This document shows positions 31,736-45,100 of a DNA stretch of 64,000 bases, in pieces. This DNA is from Flaccisagitta enflata (lineage: Eukaryota; Chaetognatha; Sagittoidea; Aphragmophora). Position numbers and translations under genes: made by a program. The stretch is taken from the NCBI GenBank assembly GCA_965153355.1, contig OZ231126.1, positions 33,480,001 through 33,544,000 on the forward strand. Reading direction: 5' to 3'. The notes under the pieces are model-generated. The model ran no database searches and was not told the DNA's origin. It saw only the letters and a list, made by a program, of their open reading frames with translations. Numbering within the stretch: the stretch's first letter is position 1; each line of letters begins with the position of its first letter.

Positions 31736-33550
31736 TGGGTACTATCCTCAAAGATACAATCCCCAAAGATACAATCCTCAAAGATGCTATCCTCAAAGAT
31801 ACTATCCACAAAGATACTATCCTTAAAGATACTATCTTCAAAGATACTATCCTCAAAGATACAATCCTCAAAGATACTATCCTCAAAGATACAATCCTCA
31901 AAGATACAATAATCAAGGATAAAATCCTCAAAGATACATTCCTCAAAGATACTATCCTCAAAGATACTATCTTCAAAGATACTATACTCAAAGATACAAT
32001 CCTCAAAGATACTATCCTCAAAGATACAATCCTCAAAGATACAATCCTCAAAGATACTATCCTCAAAGATACTATCCTCTAAGATACAATCCTCAAAGAT
32101 ACTATCTTAAAAGATACAATTCTCAAAGATACTATCCTCAAAGATACAATCCTAAAGATACAATCCTCAAAGACACTATCCTAAAAGATAGTATTCTAAA
32201 AGATACAATCCTCAAAGATACTACCCTCAAAGATACTATCCTCAAAGATACTATCTTAAAAGATACAATTCTAAAAGATACAATCCTCAAAGATACTATT
32301 CTCAAAGATACAATCCTCAAAAATACAATCCCCAAAGATACTAACTACCCTCAAAGATACTATCCTCAAAGATACAATCCTCAAAGTACTATCCTAAGAG
32401 ATACTATCCTCAAAGATACAATTCTCAAAGATACAATCCTCAAAGATACTATCCTCAAAGATGCTATCCTCAAAGATACTATCCTCAAAGATACTATCCT
32501 TAGAAATAGTATCCTAAAGATACTGTCCTCAAAGATACTATCCTCAAGGATACTATCATCAAAGATATTATCCTCAAAGATACAAGCCTCAAAGATACTA
32601 TCTTTAAAGATACTATTCTAAAAGATACAATCCTAAAAGATACTATCTTCAAAGATACCATTCTAAAAGATACAATCCTCAACAATACTATCCTCAATCC
32701 TCAAAGATACTATCCTCAAAGATACTATCCTCAAAGATACTATCCTAAAGATATTATCCTCAAAGATACTATCCTCAAAGATACTATCCTCAAAGATACT
32801 ATCCTCAAGGATATAATCCTCAAAGATACTAGCCTCAAAGATACAATCCTCAAAGATACTGTCCTCAAAGATAGTATTTTCAAAGATACAACCCTCAAAG
32901 ATACTATCCTCAAAGATACAATCCTAAAAGTTACAAACCTCAAAGATTCTATCCTCAAAGATTCAATCCTCAAAGATACTATCTTAAAAGATACTATTCT
33001 AAAAGATACAATCCTCAAAGATACCATCCTAAAGATACTATCCTCGAGGATACTATCCTAAAAGTTACTAACCTCAAAGATACAATTCTCAAAGATACTA
33101 TCTTAAAAGAGACAATACTCAAAGATACTATTCTTCAAGATACTATCCTAAGGATACTATCCTCAAAGATACTACCCTCAAAGATACTATCCTCAAAGAT
33201 ACAATCCTCAAAGATACATTCCTCAAGATACTATGCTAAGAGATATTATCCTAAAAGATACAATCCTCCAAGATACCATCCTCAACGATACTATCCTCAA
33301 AGATACTATCCTCAAAGATGCTATCCTCACAGATACCATCCTCAAAGATACTATCCTCAAAGATACTATCTTCAAAGATACTATCCTCAAAGATACAATC
33401 CTCAAAGATACTATCCACAAAGATACAATCCTCAAAGATACAATCCTCAAGGACACTATCCTCAAAGATACAATCCTCAAAGATACTATCCTCAAAGATA
33501 CAATCCTCAAAGATACTATCCTCAAAGATACAATCCTCAAAGATACAATG
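31736..33550. repeat. 15-bp satellite, block 2
   Basis: Units alternate between ATACTATCCTCAAAG and ATACAATCCTCAAAG, more diverged than the later blocks. 31478-31735 is unique sequence. Open frames of LRIVS or DTILK repeats are artefacts. Confidence 0.95.
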
Positions 33551-36472
33551 TAGTTGGTTGTCCCTTGGTTTGAAATTTGTCATAACAGGATCATTGGCCT
33601 TTTTCCTGGTGCCGGAAGATAATTCAATGATTGATGGTATAAAAAAAATTCCTGAGATTGTCCTGGAAATTGTCACTTTCAAAACTGTCTTATTTTTCAA
33701 GAAGAGTGAGTGAATGCGTCATATCCTCATCCCTTTACATGTTTACATTCTTGTTCAATAATGAAAGAAAAACAAACAAAAAACAAAAACAAACAAAAAA
33801 TGAAAAGCTATTGAGGCACCCTTGAACATTAGATTGGGCAATGTAATATTGCTTGATTTTAAGTTAAGTGTAAAAAGCAACTGCTTACTGATCAATAAGT
33901 TACCATATCAATTAACTAATATGTATTGTACTATCTAGAACATATGTTTTTCGGCAAGCATTATGGACCATATCTCTGCTTAAAACAAGAAATTCATATA
34001 AAAATCGGCAAGATTCTGAAACTACATCGAATTTCTGAGCTAACGCCACCAACCGCGTTCTTTTATCTCAATTTGTCTAGAAATGACAAGTAAAACAAGA
34101 TTGCTACTCCAAAAGCAAAATGGCAGAAAAATTGCGTCTTATTTCCTGTCAGTTACTGCACTTGACTAATCAATATTTTTCAGCTATGTTAGGAAATTTT
34201 TGCAGCTTATGTGATGCCAAAGGGTAATCATGTCACGTCCTTACGCCCTCTTAACCCGGTGTTATATTAGATAGTGTTTTGGAGGCAGCTACAGAGAAGG
34301 GAGCACACACCATTGAGCATGGGCTTTAAAAAAATCTGCTTTCAAGTTATGAGAGGAGATCCTGTCGTTCTACATCAAAATATATCTAAAAGGCATATCA
34401 ATGCAATTGATAAATAGTTTTGATGTCCACAAGACTCAAAGAAAGTATCACATCTGTTTCATTGATATTTTCCTAATGATTTAATGGATATGCAACCTGA
34501 TTCTTATCTTGCCGACCTACTTTTGTTCTAGATAGTAAATAAACAAATCAATGAATAAGGAAATTAGAAAATCAACAAATGAACAAACGGAATTATATGA
34601 ATAGCATGCAAGTGTATTGAACCAGTCTCTTGACATCAGAGCAAACATTTAGAAAATATCAAGATTTTGGTCATTTTTGGCTCTTTTGGGTCTTTTGGGC
34701 CCTCTAGCAGGGCCCATCAGGGGACCTAAGACTTCAAATTTTTAAAACTAGATGACGATATAAGAACATTTCATTACCAGAGCAAAAAAAATAAAAAGAA
34801 AAGAAAAAAGAATGCTATGGTTTTGGTCATTTCTTACTATTTCTGTTTATTGGAACCCCTGCCTGAACCCCCTTTGTACCCCACCATTAGATGACAGTAT
34901 CTTAACATGAAATCTACATCTCCAATAACCTAAGAGGCAAAACAGCAACAAAAAACTCATTATCTTGATGAATTTTTTGTATTTAAGGGACCTTTGGGGG
35001 CCCCTGGAGGGCCCCTGGGGACCACTGTCCTTTATTTATTTATTAGTTTACATCCTATCTCTATGTTTCCTTCAAACAGGACCAATCCTATGCTTATTAA
35101 TCAATATAAAGAGAAAATTGAAAAAAAAAGGTAATTAATCATAAATTTGATCTTAATGTTTTTTGCAATTTTCGGCGATCTACCTCTAGTCTTGATACCT
35201 TGGGCCCCTGGGTAAAATTTTCAATTTCTGTCTTGGGGACTGTTTTAAGACATCATGCAAAGGAAGGAGCCGATATAGGCGTTCAGAGGGTCTAAATGAT
35301 GAAATCTTCATATGGGTCATAACTCTCTTGGAATATGGTCTAGTTGTGTATAAGGACACTAAAAAAACAAAAATCAATGCAAAATACATGGTTAGGCAAA
35401 GTTTTCTTATTTTGAGGCCAAAGCTGGACATTTTCCCAGAAATAACCTTTTACCCATGATGGTAAAACCAAATCTGTTACTCCAGGGAAGGTAGAAAATC
35501 ATAAACAAGACCTGAAATAACTTTTCAATACCACAAAGAACCAATTAAATTGCGAGCCCGCCCTCCCCTATCAATATGGGGGCCTAACATAACGTCTGTT
35601 GTATACACAAAAAGTGCAAAAAAGTTGTCTTCTTTTTACTACTTGACAGTCTTCACGGGAAATTGCCGTTTTGCATAGAAATTGAAAAATTGCAAAATCC
35701 AAGAACATACAGACCTTCAAAAATTGATTCTTAAGGAATGCATGTTTTAATTTATTCAAAAAAATCATCCTATCTCAAGACCGGCAATTTCCCGCTCTAT
35801 AAATGTTTTTTTGAAAATCTAAAATTTGCTTAAAATTACACAAAATGACATCAAAACCCCACTTAACATTGGCCAAGTAACTTGAAATTTGACATGGAGT
35901 AACCTTAATCGGAGGACGGGAAGTATGGTTATTAAGCCGAGAAAAAAAAAGTTCCAAATTTCTTAGTTTTCATTTGTCACATGACCTTTTCAATGAATTA
36001 AGTGTATTTCCATAGTTGGAGGGGGAGAAAATCTTGGCAAAAATTTGTGGCATATCTTGAAAGGTTACTCAGGGGGTATAAAAAGAGAAAATGACTATAA
36101 TTCGATTTTTTTATTGCTTTATCATCGTAGATGTAAGCAACTGAGAAACAAATTGTCACATCAAATGACGATTTTGATGAGGTTTTTACTGCTTTGTTGT
36201 CCTGTACAGTATATCTAGTGTCTATTAAAGGATCCAAGTCCGTTCTAATAAGTAATATGCAACCAAATGACATGTCCACAACATTTTTTGAAAGAAAAAA
36301 CGAGTTTTCTTTTTATCAAAATAAGGTTGGAAAATGGTTGACCCTTTAAATCTGTTTTCTGGTCTGCTTTCTGACTTAAACACTTTTAAAAACATTAAAT
36401 TTGGTTTAGACAAGGTCTGATTTGATTTTTGAATCTTTTATGGGGGGCTCTATCCACCTTCTACCCTACAGT
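33551..36472. other. Gene-free interval between satellite blocks
   Basis: Unique AT-rich sequence. 34670-35040 contains loosely repeated TAGATGACNNTAT segments among GGGCCC-rich stretches (GGGCCCCTGGAGGGCCCCTG). An inverted pair CGGGAAATTGCCG / CCGGCAATTTCCCG occurs at about 35657 and 35780. No coding gene was recognised on either strand. Confidence 0.5.
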
Positions 36473-39400
36473 TAAAGATACTATCTTCAAAGATACATTC
36501 CTCAAAGATACTATCCTCAAAGATACAATCCTCAAAGATACAATAATCAATGATACTATCCTCAAAGATACATTCCTCAAAGATACTATCCTCAAAGATA
36601 CTATCCTCAAAGATACAATTCTTAAAGATACTATCCTCAAAGATACAGTCCTAAAGATACAATCCTCAAAGATACTATCCTAAAAGATACTATTCTAAAA
36701 GATACAATCCTCAAAGATACTATCCACAAAGATACTATCCTCAAAGATACAATCCTCCAAGATACAAACCTCAAAGATACAATCCACCAAGATACAATCC
36801 ACCAAGATACAATCCTCCAAGATACAATCCTCCAAGATACAATCCTCCAAGATACAATCCTCCAAGATACGATCCTCCAAGATACAATCCTCCAAGATAC
36901 AATCCTCCAAGATACAATCCTCCAAGATACAATCTTCTAAGATACAATCCTCCAAGATACAATCCTCAAAGATACAATCCTCCAAGATACAATCCTCAAA
37001 GATACAATCCTCCAAGATACAATCCTCAAAGATAAATCCTCAAAGATACAATCCTCAAAGATAAGATCCTCAAAGATACAATCCTCAAAGATACAATCCT
37101 CAAAGATACAATCCTCAAAGATACAATCCTCAAAGATACAATCCTCAAAGATACAATCCTCAAAGATACAATCCTCAAAGATACAATCCTCAAAGATACA
37201 ATCCTCAAAGATACAATCCTCAAAGATACAATCCTCAAAGAAACGATCCTCAAAGATACAATCCTCAAAGATACGATCCTCAAAGATACAATCCTCAAAG
37301 ATACAATCCTCAAAGATACAATCCTCAAAGATACAATCCTCAAAGATACAATCCTCAAAGATACAATCCTCAAAGATACAATCCTCAAAGATACGATCCT
37401 CAAAGATACAATCCTCAAAGATACGATCCTCAAAGATACGATCCTCAAAGATACAATCCTCAAAGATACAATCCTCAAAGATACAATCCTCGAAGATACA
37501 ATCCTCGAAAATACAATCCTCGAAGATACAATCCTCGAAGATACAATCCTCAAAGAAACAATCCTCAAAGACACAATCCTCAAAGATACAATCCTCAAAG
37601 ATACAATCCTCAAAGATACAATCCTCCAAGATACAAACCTCGAAGATACAATCCTCCAAGATACATTCCTCTAAGATACAAGACCCGAAGATATAATCCT
37701 ACAAGATACAATCCTCCAAGATACAAACCTCGAAGATACAATCCTCCAAGATACAATCCTCAAAAAAACAATCCTCAAAGATACAATCCTCAAAGATACA
37801 ACCCTCAAAGATACAACCCTCAAAGATACAATCCTCAAAGATACAATCCTCAAAGATACAATCATCAAAGATACAATCCTCAAAGATACAATCCTCAAAG
37901 ATACAATCCTCAAAGATACAATCCTCAAAGATACAATCCTCAAAGATACAATCCTCAAAGATACAATCCTCAAAGATACAATCCTCAAAGATACAATCCT
38001 CAAAGATACAATCCTCAAAGATACAATCCTCAAAGATACAATCCTCAAAGATACAATCCTCAAAGATACGATCCTCAAAGATACGATCCTCAAAGATACA
38101 ATCCTCAAAGATACAATCCTCAAAGATACAATCCTCAAAGATACAATCCTCAAAGATACAATCCTCAAAGATACAATCCTCAAAGATACAATCCTCAAAG
38201 ATACAATCCTCAAAGATACGATCCTCAAAGATACGATCCTCAAAGATACAATCCTCAAAGATACAATCCTCAAAGATACAATCCTCAAAGATACAATCCT
38301 CAAAGATACAATCCTCAAAGATACGATCCTCAAAGATATGATCCTCAAAGATACAATCCTCAAAGATACAATCCTCAAAGATACAATCCTCAAAGATACA
38401 ATCCTCAAAGATACAATCCTCAAAGATACAATCCTCGAAGATACAATCCTCAAAGATACAATCCTCAAAGATACAATCCTCAAAGATACAATCCTCAAAG
38501 ATACAATCCTCAAAGATACAATCCTCCAAGATACAAACCTCGAAGATACAATCCTCCAAGATACATTCCTCCAAGATACAAGACTCGAAGATGTAATCCT
38601 CCAAGATACAATCCTCCAAGATACAAACCTCGAAGATACAATCCTCCAAGATACAATCCTCCAAGATTCAAACCTCGAGATACAATCCTCAAAGATACAT
38701 TCCTCCGAGATACAAGCCTCCAAGATACAATCCTCCAAGATACTATCCTCCAAGATACAATCCTCCAAGATACAATCCTCCAAGATACAAACCTCCAAGA
38801 TACAATCCTCCAAGATACAATCCTCCAAGATACAATCCTCCAAGATACAATCCTCCAAGATACAGTCCTCCAAGATACAATCCTCAAAGATAAAATCCTC
38901 AAAGATACAATGCTCAAAGATACAATCCTCAAAGATACAATCCTAAAAGATACAATACTCAAAGATGAAATCCTCGAAGATACAATCCTCCAAGATACAA
39001 TCCTCCAAGATACAATCCTCCAAGATACAATCCTCCAAGATATAATCCTCCAAGATACAATCCTCCATGATACAATCCTCCAAGATACAATCCTCCAAGA
39101 TACAATCCTCAAAGATAAAATCCTCAAAGATACAATCCTCAAAGATACAATCCTCAAAGATACAATCCTCAAAGATACGATCCTCAAATATACGATCCTA
39201 AAAGATACAATCCTCAAAGATACAATCCTCAAAGATACAATCCTCAAAGATACAATCCTCGAAGATACAATCCTCAAAAATACAATCCTCGAAGATACAA
39301 TCCTGAAAGATACATTCCTCAAAGAAACAATCCTCCAAGGCACAATCCTCCAAGATACAATCCTCCAAGATACAATCCTCCAAGATACAATCCTCCAAGA

Positions 39401-41243
39401 TACAATCCTTCAAGATAAAATCCTCCGAGATAAATTCCTCCAAGATACAATCCTCCAAGATACAATCCTCCAAGATACAATCCTCCAAGATACAATCCTC
39501 CAAGACATAATCCTCAAAGATACAATCCTCAAAGATACAATCCTCAAAGATACAATCCTCCAAGATACAATCCTCCAAGATAAAATCCTCCAAGATACAA
39601 TCCTTCAAGATACAATCCTCCAAGATACAATCCTCCAAGATACAATCCTCAAAGATACAATCCTCAAAGATACAATCCTCAAAGATACAATCCTCAAAGA
39701 TACAATCCTCAAATATACAATCCTCAAAGATACAATCCTCAAAGATACAATCCTCAAAGATACAATCCTCAAAGATACAATCCTCAAAGATACAATCCTC
39801 AAAGATACAATCCTCAAAGATACAACTCAAAGATACAATCCTCAGATACAATCCTCAATTATACAATCCTCAAGGATACAATCCTCAAAGATACAATCCT
39901 CAAAGATACAATCCTCAAAGATACAATCCTCAAAGATACAATCCTCAAAGATACAATCCTCAAAGATACAATCCTCAAAGATACAATCCTCCAAGATACA
40001 ATCCTCCAAGATAAAACCCTCAAAGATACAATCCTCAAAGATACAATCCTCTAGGATACAATCCTCCAAGATACAATCCTCCAAGATAAAATCCTCAAAG
40101 ATACAATCCTCAAAGATACAATCCTCAAAGATACAATCCTCAAAGATACAATCCTCAAAGATACAATCCTCAAAGATACAATCCTCAAGATACAATCCTC
40201 AAAGATACAATCCTCAAAGATACAATCCTCAAAGATACAATCCTCAAAGATACAATCCTCAAAGATACAATCCTCAAAGATACAATCCTCAAAGATACAA
40301 TCCTCAAAGATACAATCCTCAAAGATACAATCCTCAAAGATACAATCCTCAAAGATACAATCCTCAAAGATACAATCCTCAAAGATACAATCCTCAAAGA
40401 TACAATCCTCAAAGATACAATCCTCAAAGATACAATTCTCAAAGATACAATCCTCAAAGATACAATCCTCAGTGATACAATCCTCAAGGAAACATTTCTC
40501 CAAGATACAATCCTCATAGATACACTCCTCAAAGATACAATCCTCGAAGATACAATCCTCAAAGATACAATCCTGAAAGATACAATCCTGAAAGATACAA
40601 TCCTGAAAGATAGAATCCCCAAAGATAAAACCCTCAAAGATAGAATCCTCAAAGATACAATCCTCAAAGATACAATCGTCAAAGATACAATCCTCAAAGA
40701 TACAATCCTCAAAGATACAATCCTCAAAGATACAACCCTCAAAGATACAATCCTCAAAGATACAATCCTCAAAGATACAATCCTCAAAGATACAATCTTC
40801 AAAGATACAATCCTCAAAGATACAATCCTCAAAGATACATTCCTCAAAGATACAATCCTCAAAGATACAATCCTCAAAGATACAGTCCTCAAAGATACAA
40901 TCCTCAAAGATACAATCTGCAAAGATACAATCCTCAAAGATACAATCCTCAGAGATACAATATTCAAAGATACAATCCTCAAAGATGCAACCCTCAAAGA
41001 TACAATCCTCAAAGATACAATCCTCAAAGATACAATCCTCGAAAATACAATCCTCAAAGATACAATCCTCAAAGATACAATCCTCAAAGATACAATCCTC
41101 AAAGATACAATCCTCAAAGATACAATCCTCAAAAATACAATCCTTAAAGATACAATCCTCTAAGATACAATCCTTAAAGATACAATCCTCAAAGATACAA
41201 TTCTCAAAGATACAATTCTCAAAGATACAATCCTCAGATACAT
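36473..41243. repeat. 15-bp satellite, block 3
   Basis: Consensus ATCCTCAAAGATACA, with runs of the CTCCAAG variant (36740-37020, 38520-38880, 38980-39110, 39330-39650). Rare markers such as CCTCTAAGATACAAGACCC (37668) and GAATCCCCAAAGATAAAACC (40613) recur in block 4. The frames spanning it (FEDCI, LRIVS, DTILK, KIQSS, YNPQR repeats) are not genes. Confidence 0.97.
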
Positions 41244-42172
41244 GATTAACCTGGGACAGAAGGGTAATTTACCTGAGAATCAACAGCGACAAGGATTGGG
41301 GTCAAAGTTTCATTTGTGAAGCCAAGAAATGTCAGTTAGGGCTCAGAAGGCCCTCTTAAGAGGTCTTACATATTTTCAATATTTCTATACTTTTCATATC
41401 TTGGTGACTCTGACAACGATGATGATGACGACAATGGTGACGACAATGACAACGACAACGACAACAATGACGATGACGACGACGATGATCATAACCATCA
41501 AAGTCAGCGTCGGCATCGGCAGAGGATGTCGACAAGGCTTTTAGTTTTTCTAATGCTAGAGCCAAAAAATGTCTGCTAAAGCTCAAAAGGCCCTCATCCA
41601 TATATTCTAGTGTATAGCCGATGCCGACGCCGATGCCGACGCTGTAGGGTATAGGAGCCCCTTGGGGTCCCTCCATGAAAGGGTCCAAAAATGGCTGTTG
41701 GCATTGGCATCGGCATCGGCATCGGCATGAGCGAATGCCATTTGAAAAAAAAATGGATGAATGGGTCAAAGTCGGCGTCGGTGTCGGCGTCCTCAAGATA
41801 GATCATCTTAAAAATGAAAAGGAAAACGTCTCAAAATCGGCGTCAGTGTCGGCGACAGCAGCAAATTTGTCACTCAAAACGTTGTTTGTAACAAAAAAAA
41901 AAAGTCTAAATCGGCGTCGGCATCGCCGTCGGCAGCAGAACTGGAAGAGGAAACAAATCACAGAAATAAATAGAAGGAAAATGAAATAAAAATAAAAGGA
42001 ATTGTAAATAGCGGTAGAATTAGCAGGAGAATAAATGGATTGGCCAGAAATTAACCTGAGAGTAACCTGAGAGTAACCTGGAAGTAACCTGGAAGTAACC
42101 TGAGCGTAACCTGAGAGTAACCTGAGGAATTACCATTGAATTCTGCCTATTTTTGTCCCAGGTTATTACTAT
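41244..42172. other. Spacer between satellite blocks 3 and 4
   Basis: The edges are inverted: ATTAACCTGGGACA at 41252 against TGTCCCAGGTTATTA at about 42158. The interior (41400-41960) holds GACGACAATG and GGCATC trinucleotide/hexanucleotide repeats (for example GGCATCGGCATCGGCATCGG at about 41701) and TCGGCGTCGG runs. 42050-42125 has six TAACCTGAGAG-type repeats. No gene. Confidence 0.7.
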
Positions 42173-45100
42173 GTCAATCCTCAAAGATACAATCCTCAAA
42201 GATACAACATTCAAAGATACAATCCTCAAAGATACAATCCTCAAAGATACAATCCTCATAGATACACTCCTCAAAGATACAATCCTCAAAGATACAATCC
42301 GCAAAGATACAATCCTTAAAGATTCAATCCTCAAAGATACAATTCTCAAAGACACAATCCTCAAAGATAAAATCCTCAAAGATACAACATTCAAAGATAC
42401 AATCCTCAAAAATACAATCCTCAAAGATACAATCCTCCAAGATACAATCCTCCAAGATACAATCCTCAAAGATACAATTCTCAAAGATACAATCCTCAAA
42501 GATACAATCCTCAATGATATAACTCAAGGATAATCCTCAAAGATACAACTCTCAAAGATAATCCTCAAAGATACAACTCTCAAAGATACAATCCTCATAG
42601 ATACACCTAAAGATACACTCCTCAAAGATACAATCTTCAAAGATAAAATCCTCATAGATACACTCCTCAAAGATACAATCCTCTAAGAAACAATCCTTAA
42701 AGATACAATCCTCAAAGATACAATTCTCAAAGATACAATCCTCAAAGATACAATCCTCAAAGAAACAACATTCAAAGATACAATCCTCAAAGATACAATT
42801 CTCAAAGATATAATCCTCCAAGATACAATCCTCCAAGATATAATCCTCAAAGATACAATTCTCAAAGATACAATCCTCAAAGATACAATCCTCAAAGATA
42901 CAATCCTCCAAGATACAAACCTCGAAGATACAATCCTCCAAGATACATTCCTCTAAGATACAAGACCCAAAGATACAATCCTACAAGATACAATCCTCCA
43001 AGATACAAACCTCGAAGATACAATCCTCAAAGATACAATCCTCAAAGATACAATCCTCAAAGATACAATCCTCAAAGATACAATCCTCAAAGATACAATC
43101 CTCAAAGATACAATCCTCAAAGATACAATCCTCAAAGATACAATCCTCAAAGATACAATCCTCAAAGATACAATCCTCAAAGATACAATCCTCAAAGATA
43201 CAATCCTCAAAGATACAATCCTCAAAGATACAATCCTCAAAGATACAATCCTCAAAGATACAATCCTCAAAGATACAATCCTCAAAGATACAATCCTCAA
43301 AGATACAATCCTCAAAGATACAATCCTCTAAGATACGATCCTCAAAGATACAATCCTCAAAGATACAATCCTCAAAGATACAATCCTCAAAGATACAATC
43401 CTCAAAGATACAATCCTCAAAGATACAATCCTCAAAGATACGATCCTCAAAGATATGATCCTCAAAGATACAATCCCTCAAAGATACAATCCTCAAAGAT
43501 ACAATCCTCGAGGATACAATCCTCGAAAATACAATCCTCGAAGATACAATCCTCGAAGATACAATCCTCAAAGAAACAATCCTCAAAGAGACAATCCTCA
43601 AAGATACAATCCTCAAAGATACAATCCTCAAAGATACAATCCTCCAAGATACAAACCTCGAAGATACAATCCTCAAAGATACATTCCTCCAAGATACAAG
43701 ACTCGAAGATATAATCCTCCAAGATACAATCCTCCAAGATACAAACCTCGAAGATACAATCCTCCAAGATACAATCCTCCAAGATTCAAACCTCGAAGAT
43801 ACAATCCTCAAAGATACATTCCTCCGAGATACAATCCTCCAAGATACAATCCTCCAAGATACTATCCTCCAAGATACAATCCTCCAAGATACAATCCTCC
43901 AAGATACAAACCTCCAAGATACAATCCTCCAAGATACAATCCTCCAAGATACAATCCTCCAAGATACAATCCTCCAAGATACAGTCCTTCAAGATACAAT
44001 CCTAAAAGATAAAATCCTCAAAGATACAATGCTCAAAGATACAATCCTCAAAGATACAATCCTCAAAGATATAATCCTCAAAGATACAATCCTCAAAGAT
44101 ACAATCCTCCAAGATACAATCCTCCAAGATGTAATCCTCCAAGATACAATCCTCCAAGATAAAATCCTCCAAGATACAATCCTCCATGATACAATCCTCC
44201 AAGATACAAACCTCGAAGATACAATCCTCCATGATACAATCCTCCAAGATACAATCCTCCAAGATACAATCCTCCATGATACAATCCTCCAAGATACAAT
44301 CCTCCAAGAAACACTCCTCCAAGATACAATCCTCCAAGATACAATCCTCCAAGATACAATCTTCCAAGATAAAATCCTCCAAGATACAATCCTCCAAGAT
44401 ACAATCCTTAAAGATACAATCCTCCAAGATACAATCCTCCAAGATACAATCCTCAAAGATGAAATCCTCAAAGATACAATCCTCAAAGATACAATCCTCA
44501 AAGATACAATCCTCAAAGATACAATCCTCAAAGATACAATCCTCAAAGATACAATCCTCAAAGATACAATCCTCAAAGATACAATCCTCAAAGATACAAT
44601 CCTCAAGGATACAATCCTCGAAAATACAATCCTCGAAGATACAATCCTGAAAGATACATTCCTCAAAGATACAATCCTCCAAGGCACAATCCTCCAAGAT
44701 ACAATCCTCCAAGATACAATCCTCCAAGATACAGTCCTCCAAGATACAATCCTCCACGATACAATCCTTCAAGATAAAATCCTCCGAGATAAATTCCTCC
44801 AAGATACAATCCTCCAAGATACAATACTACAAGATACAAGTCTCCAAGATACAATCCTCCAAGATACAATCCTCCAAGATACAATCCTCCAAGATACAAT
44901 CCTCCAAGATATAATCCTCAAAGATACAATCCTCAAAGATACAATCCTCAAAGATACAATCATCCAAGATAAAATCCTCCAAGATACAATCCTTCAAGAT
45001 ACAATCCTCCAAGATACAATCCTCAAAGATAAAATCCTCAAAGATACAATCCTCAAAGATACAATCCTCAAAGATAAAATCCTCAAAGATACAATCCTCA

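Noticed and set aside
35657-35795. Possible further palindrome centred near 35725
   Set aside because: Only a 13-14-bp inverted match (CGGGAAATTGCCG) is clear; the wider arms could not be aligned convincingly.
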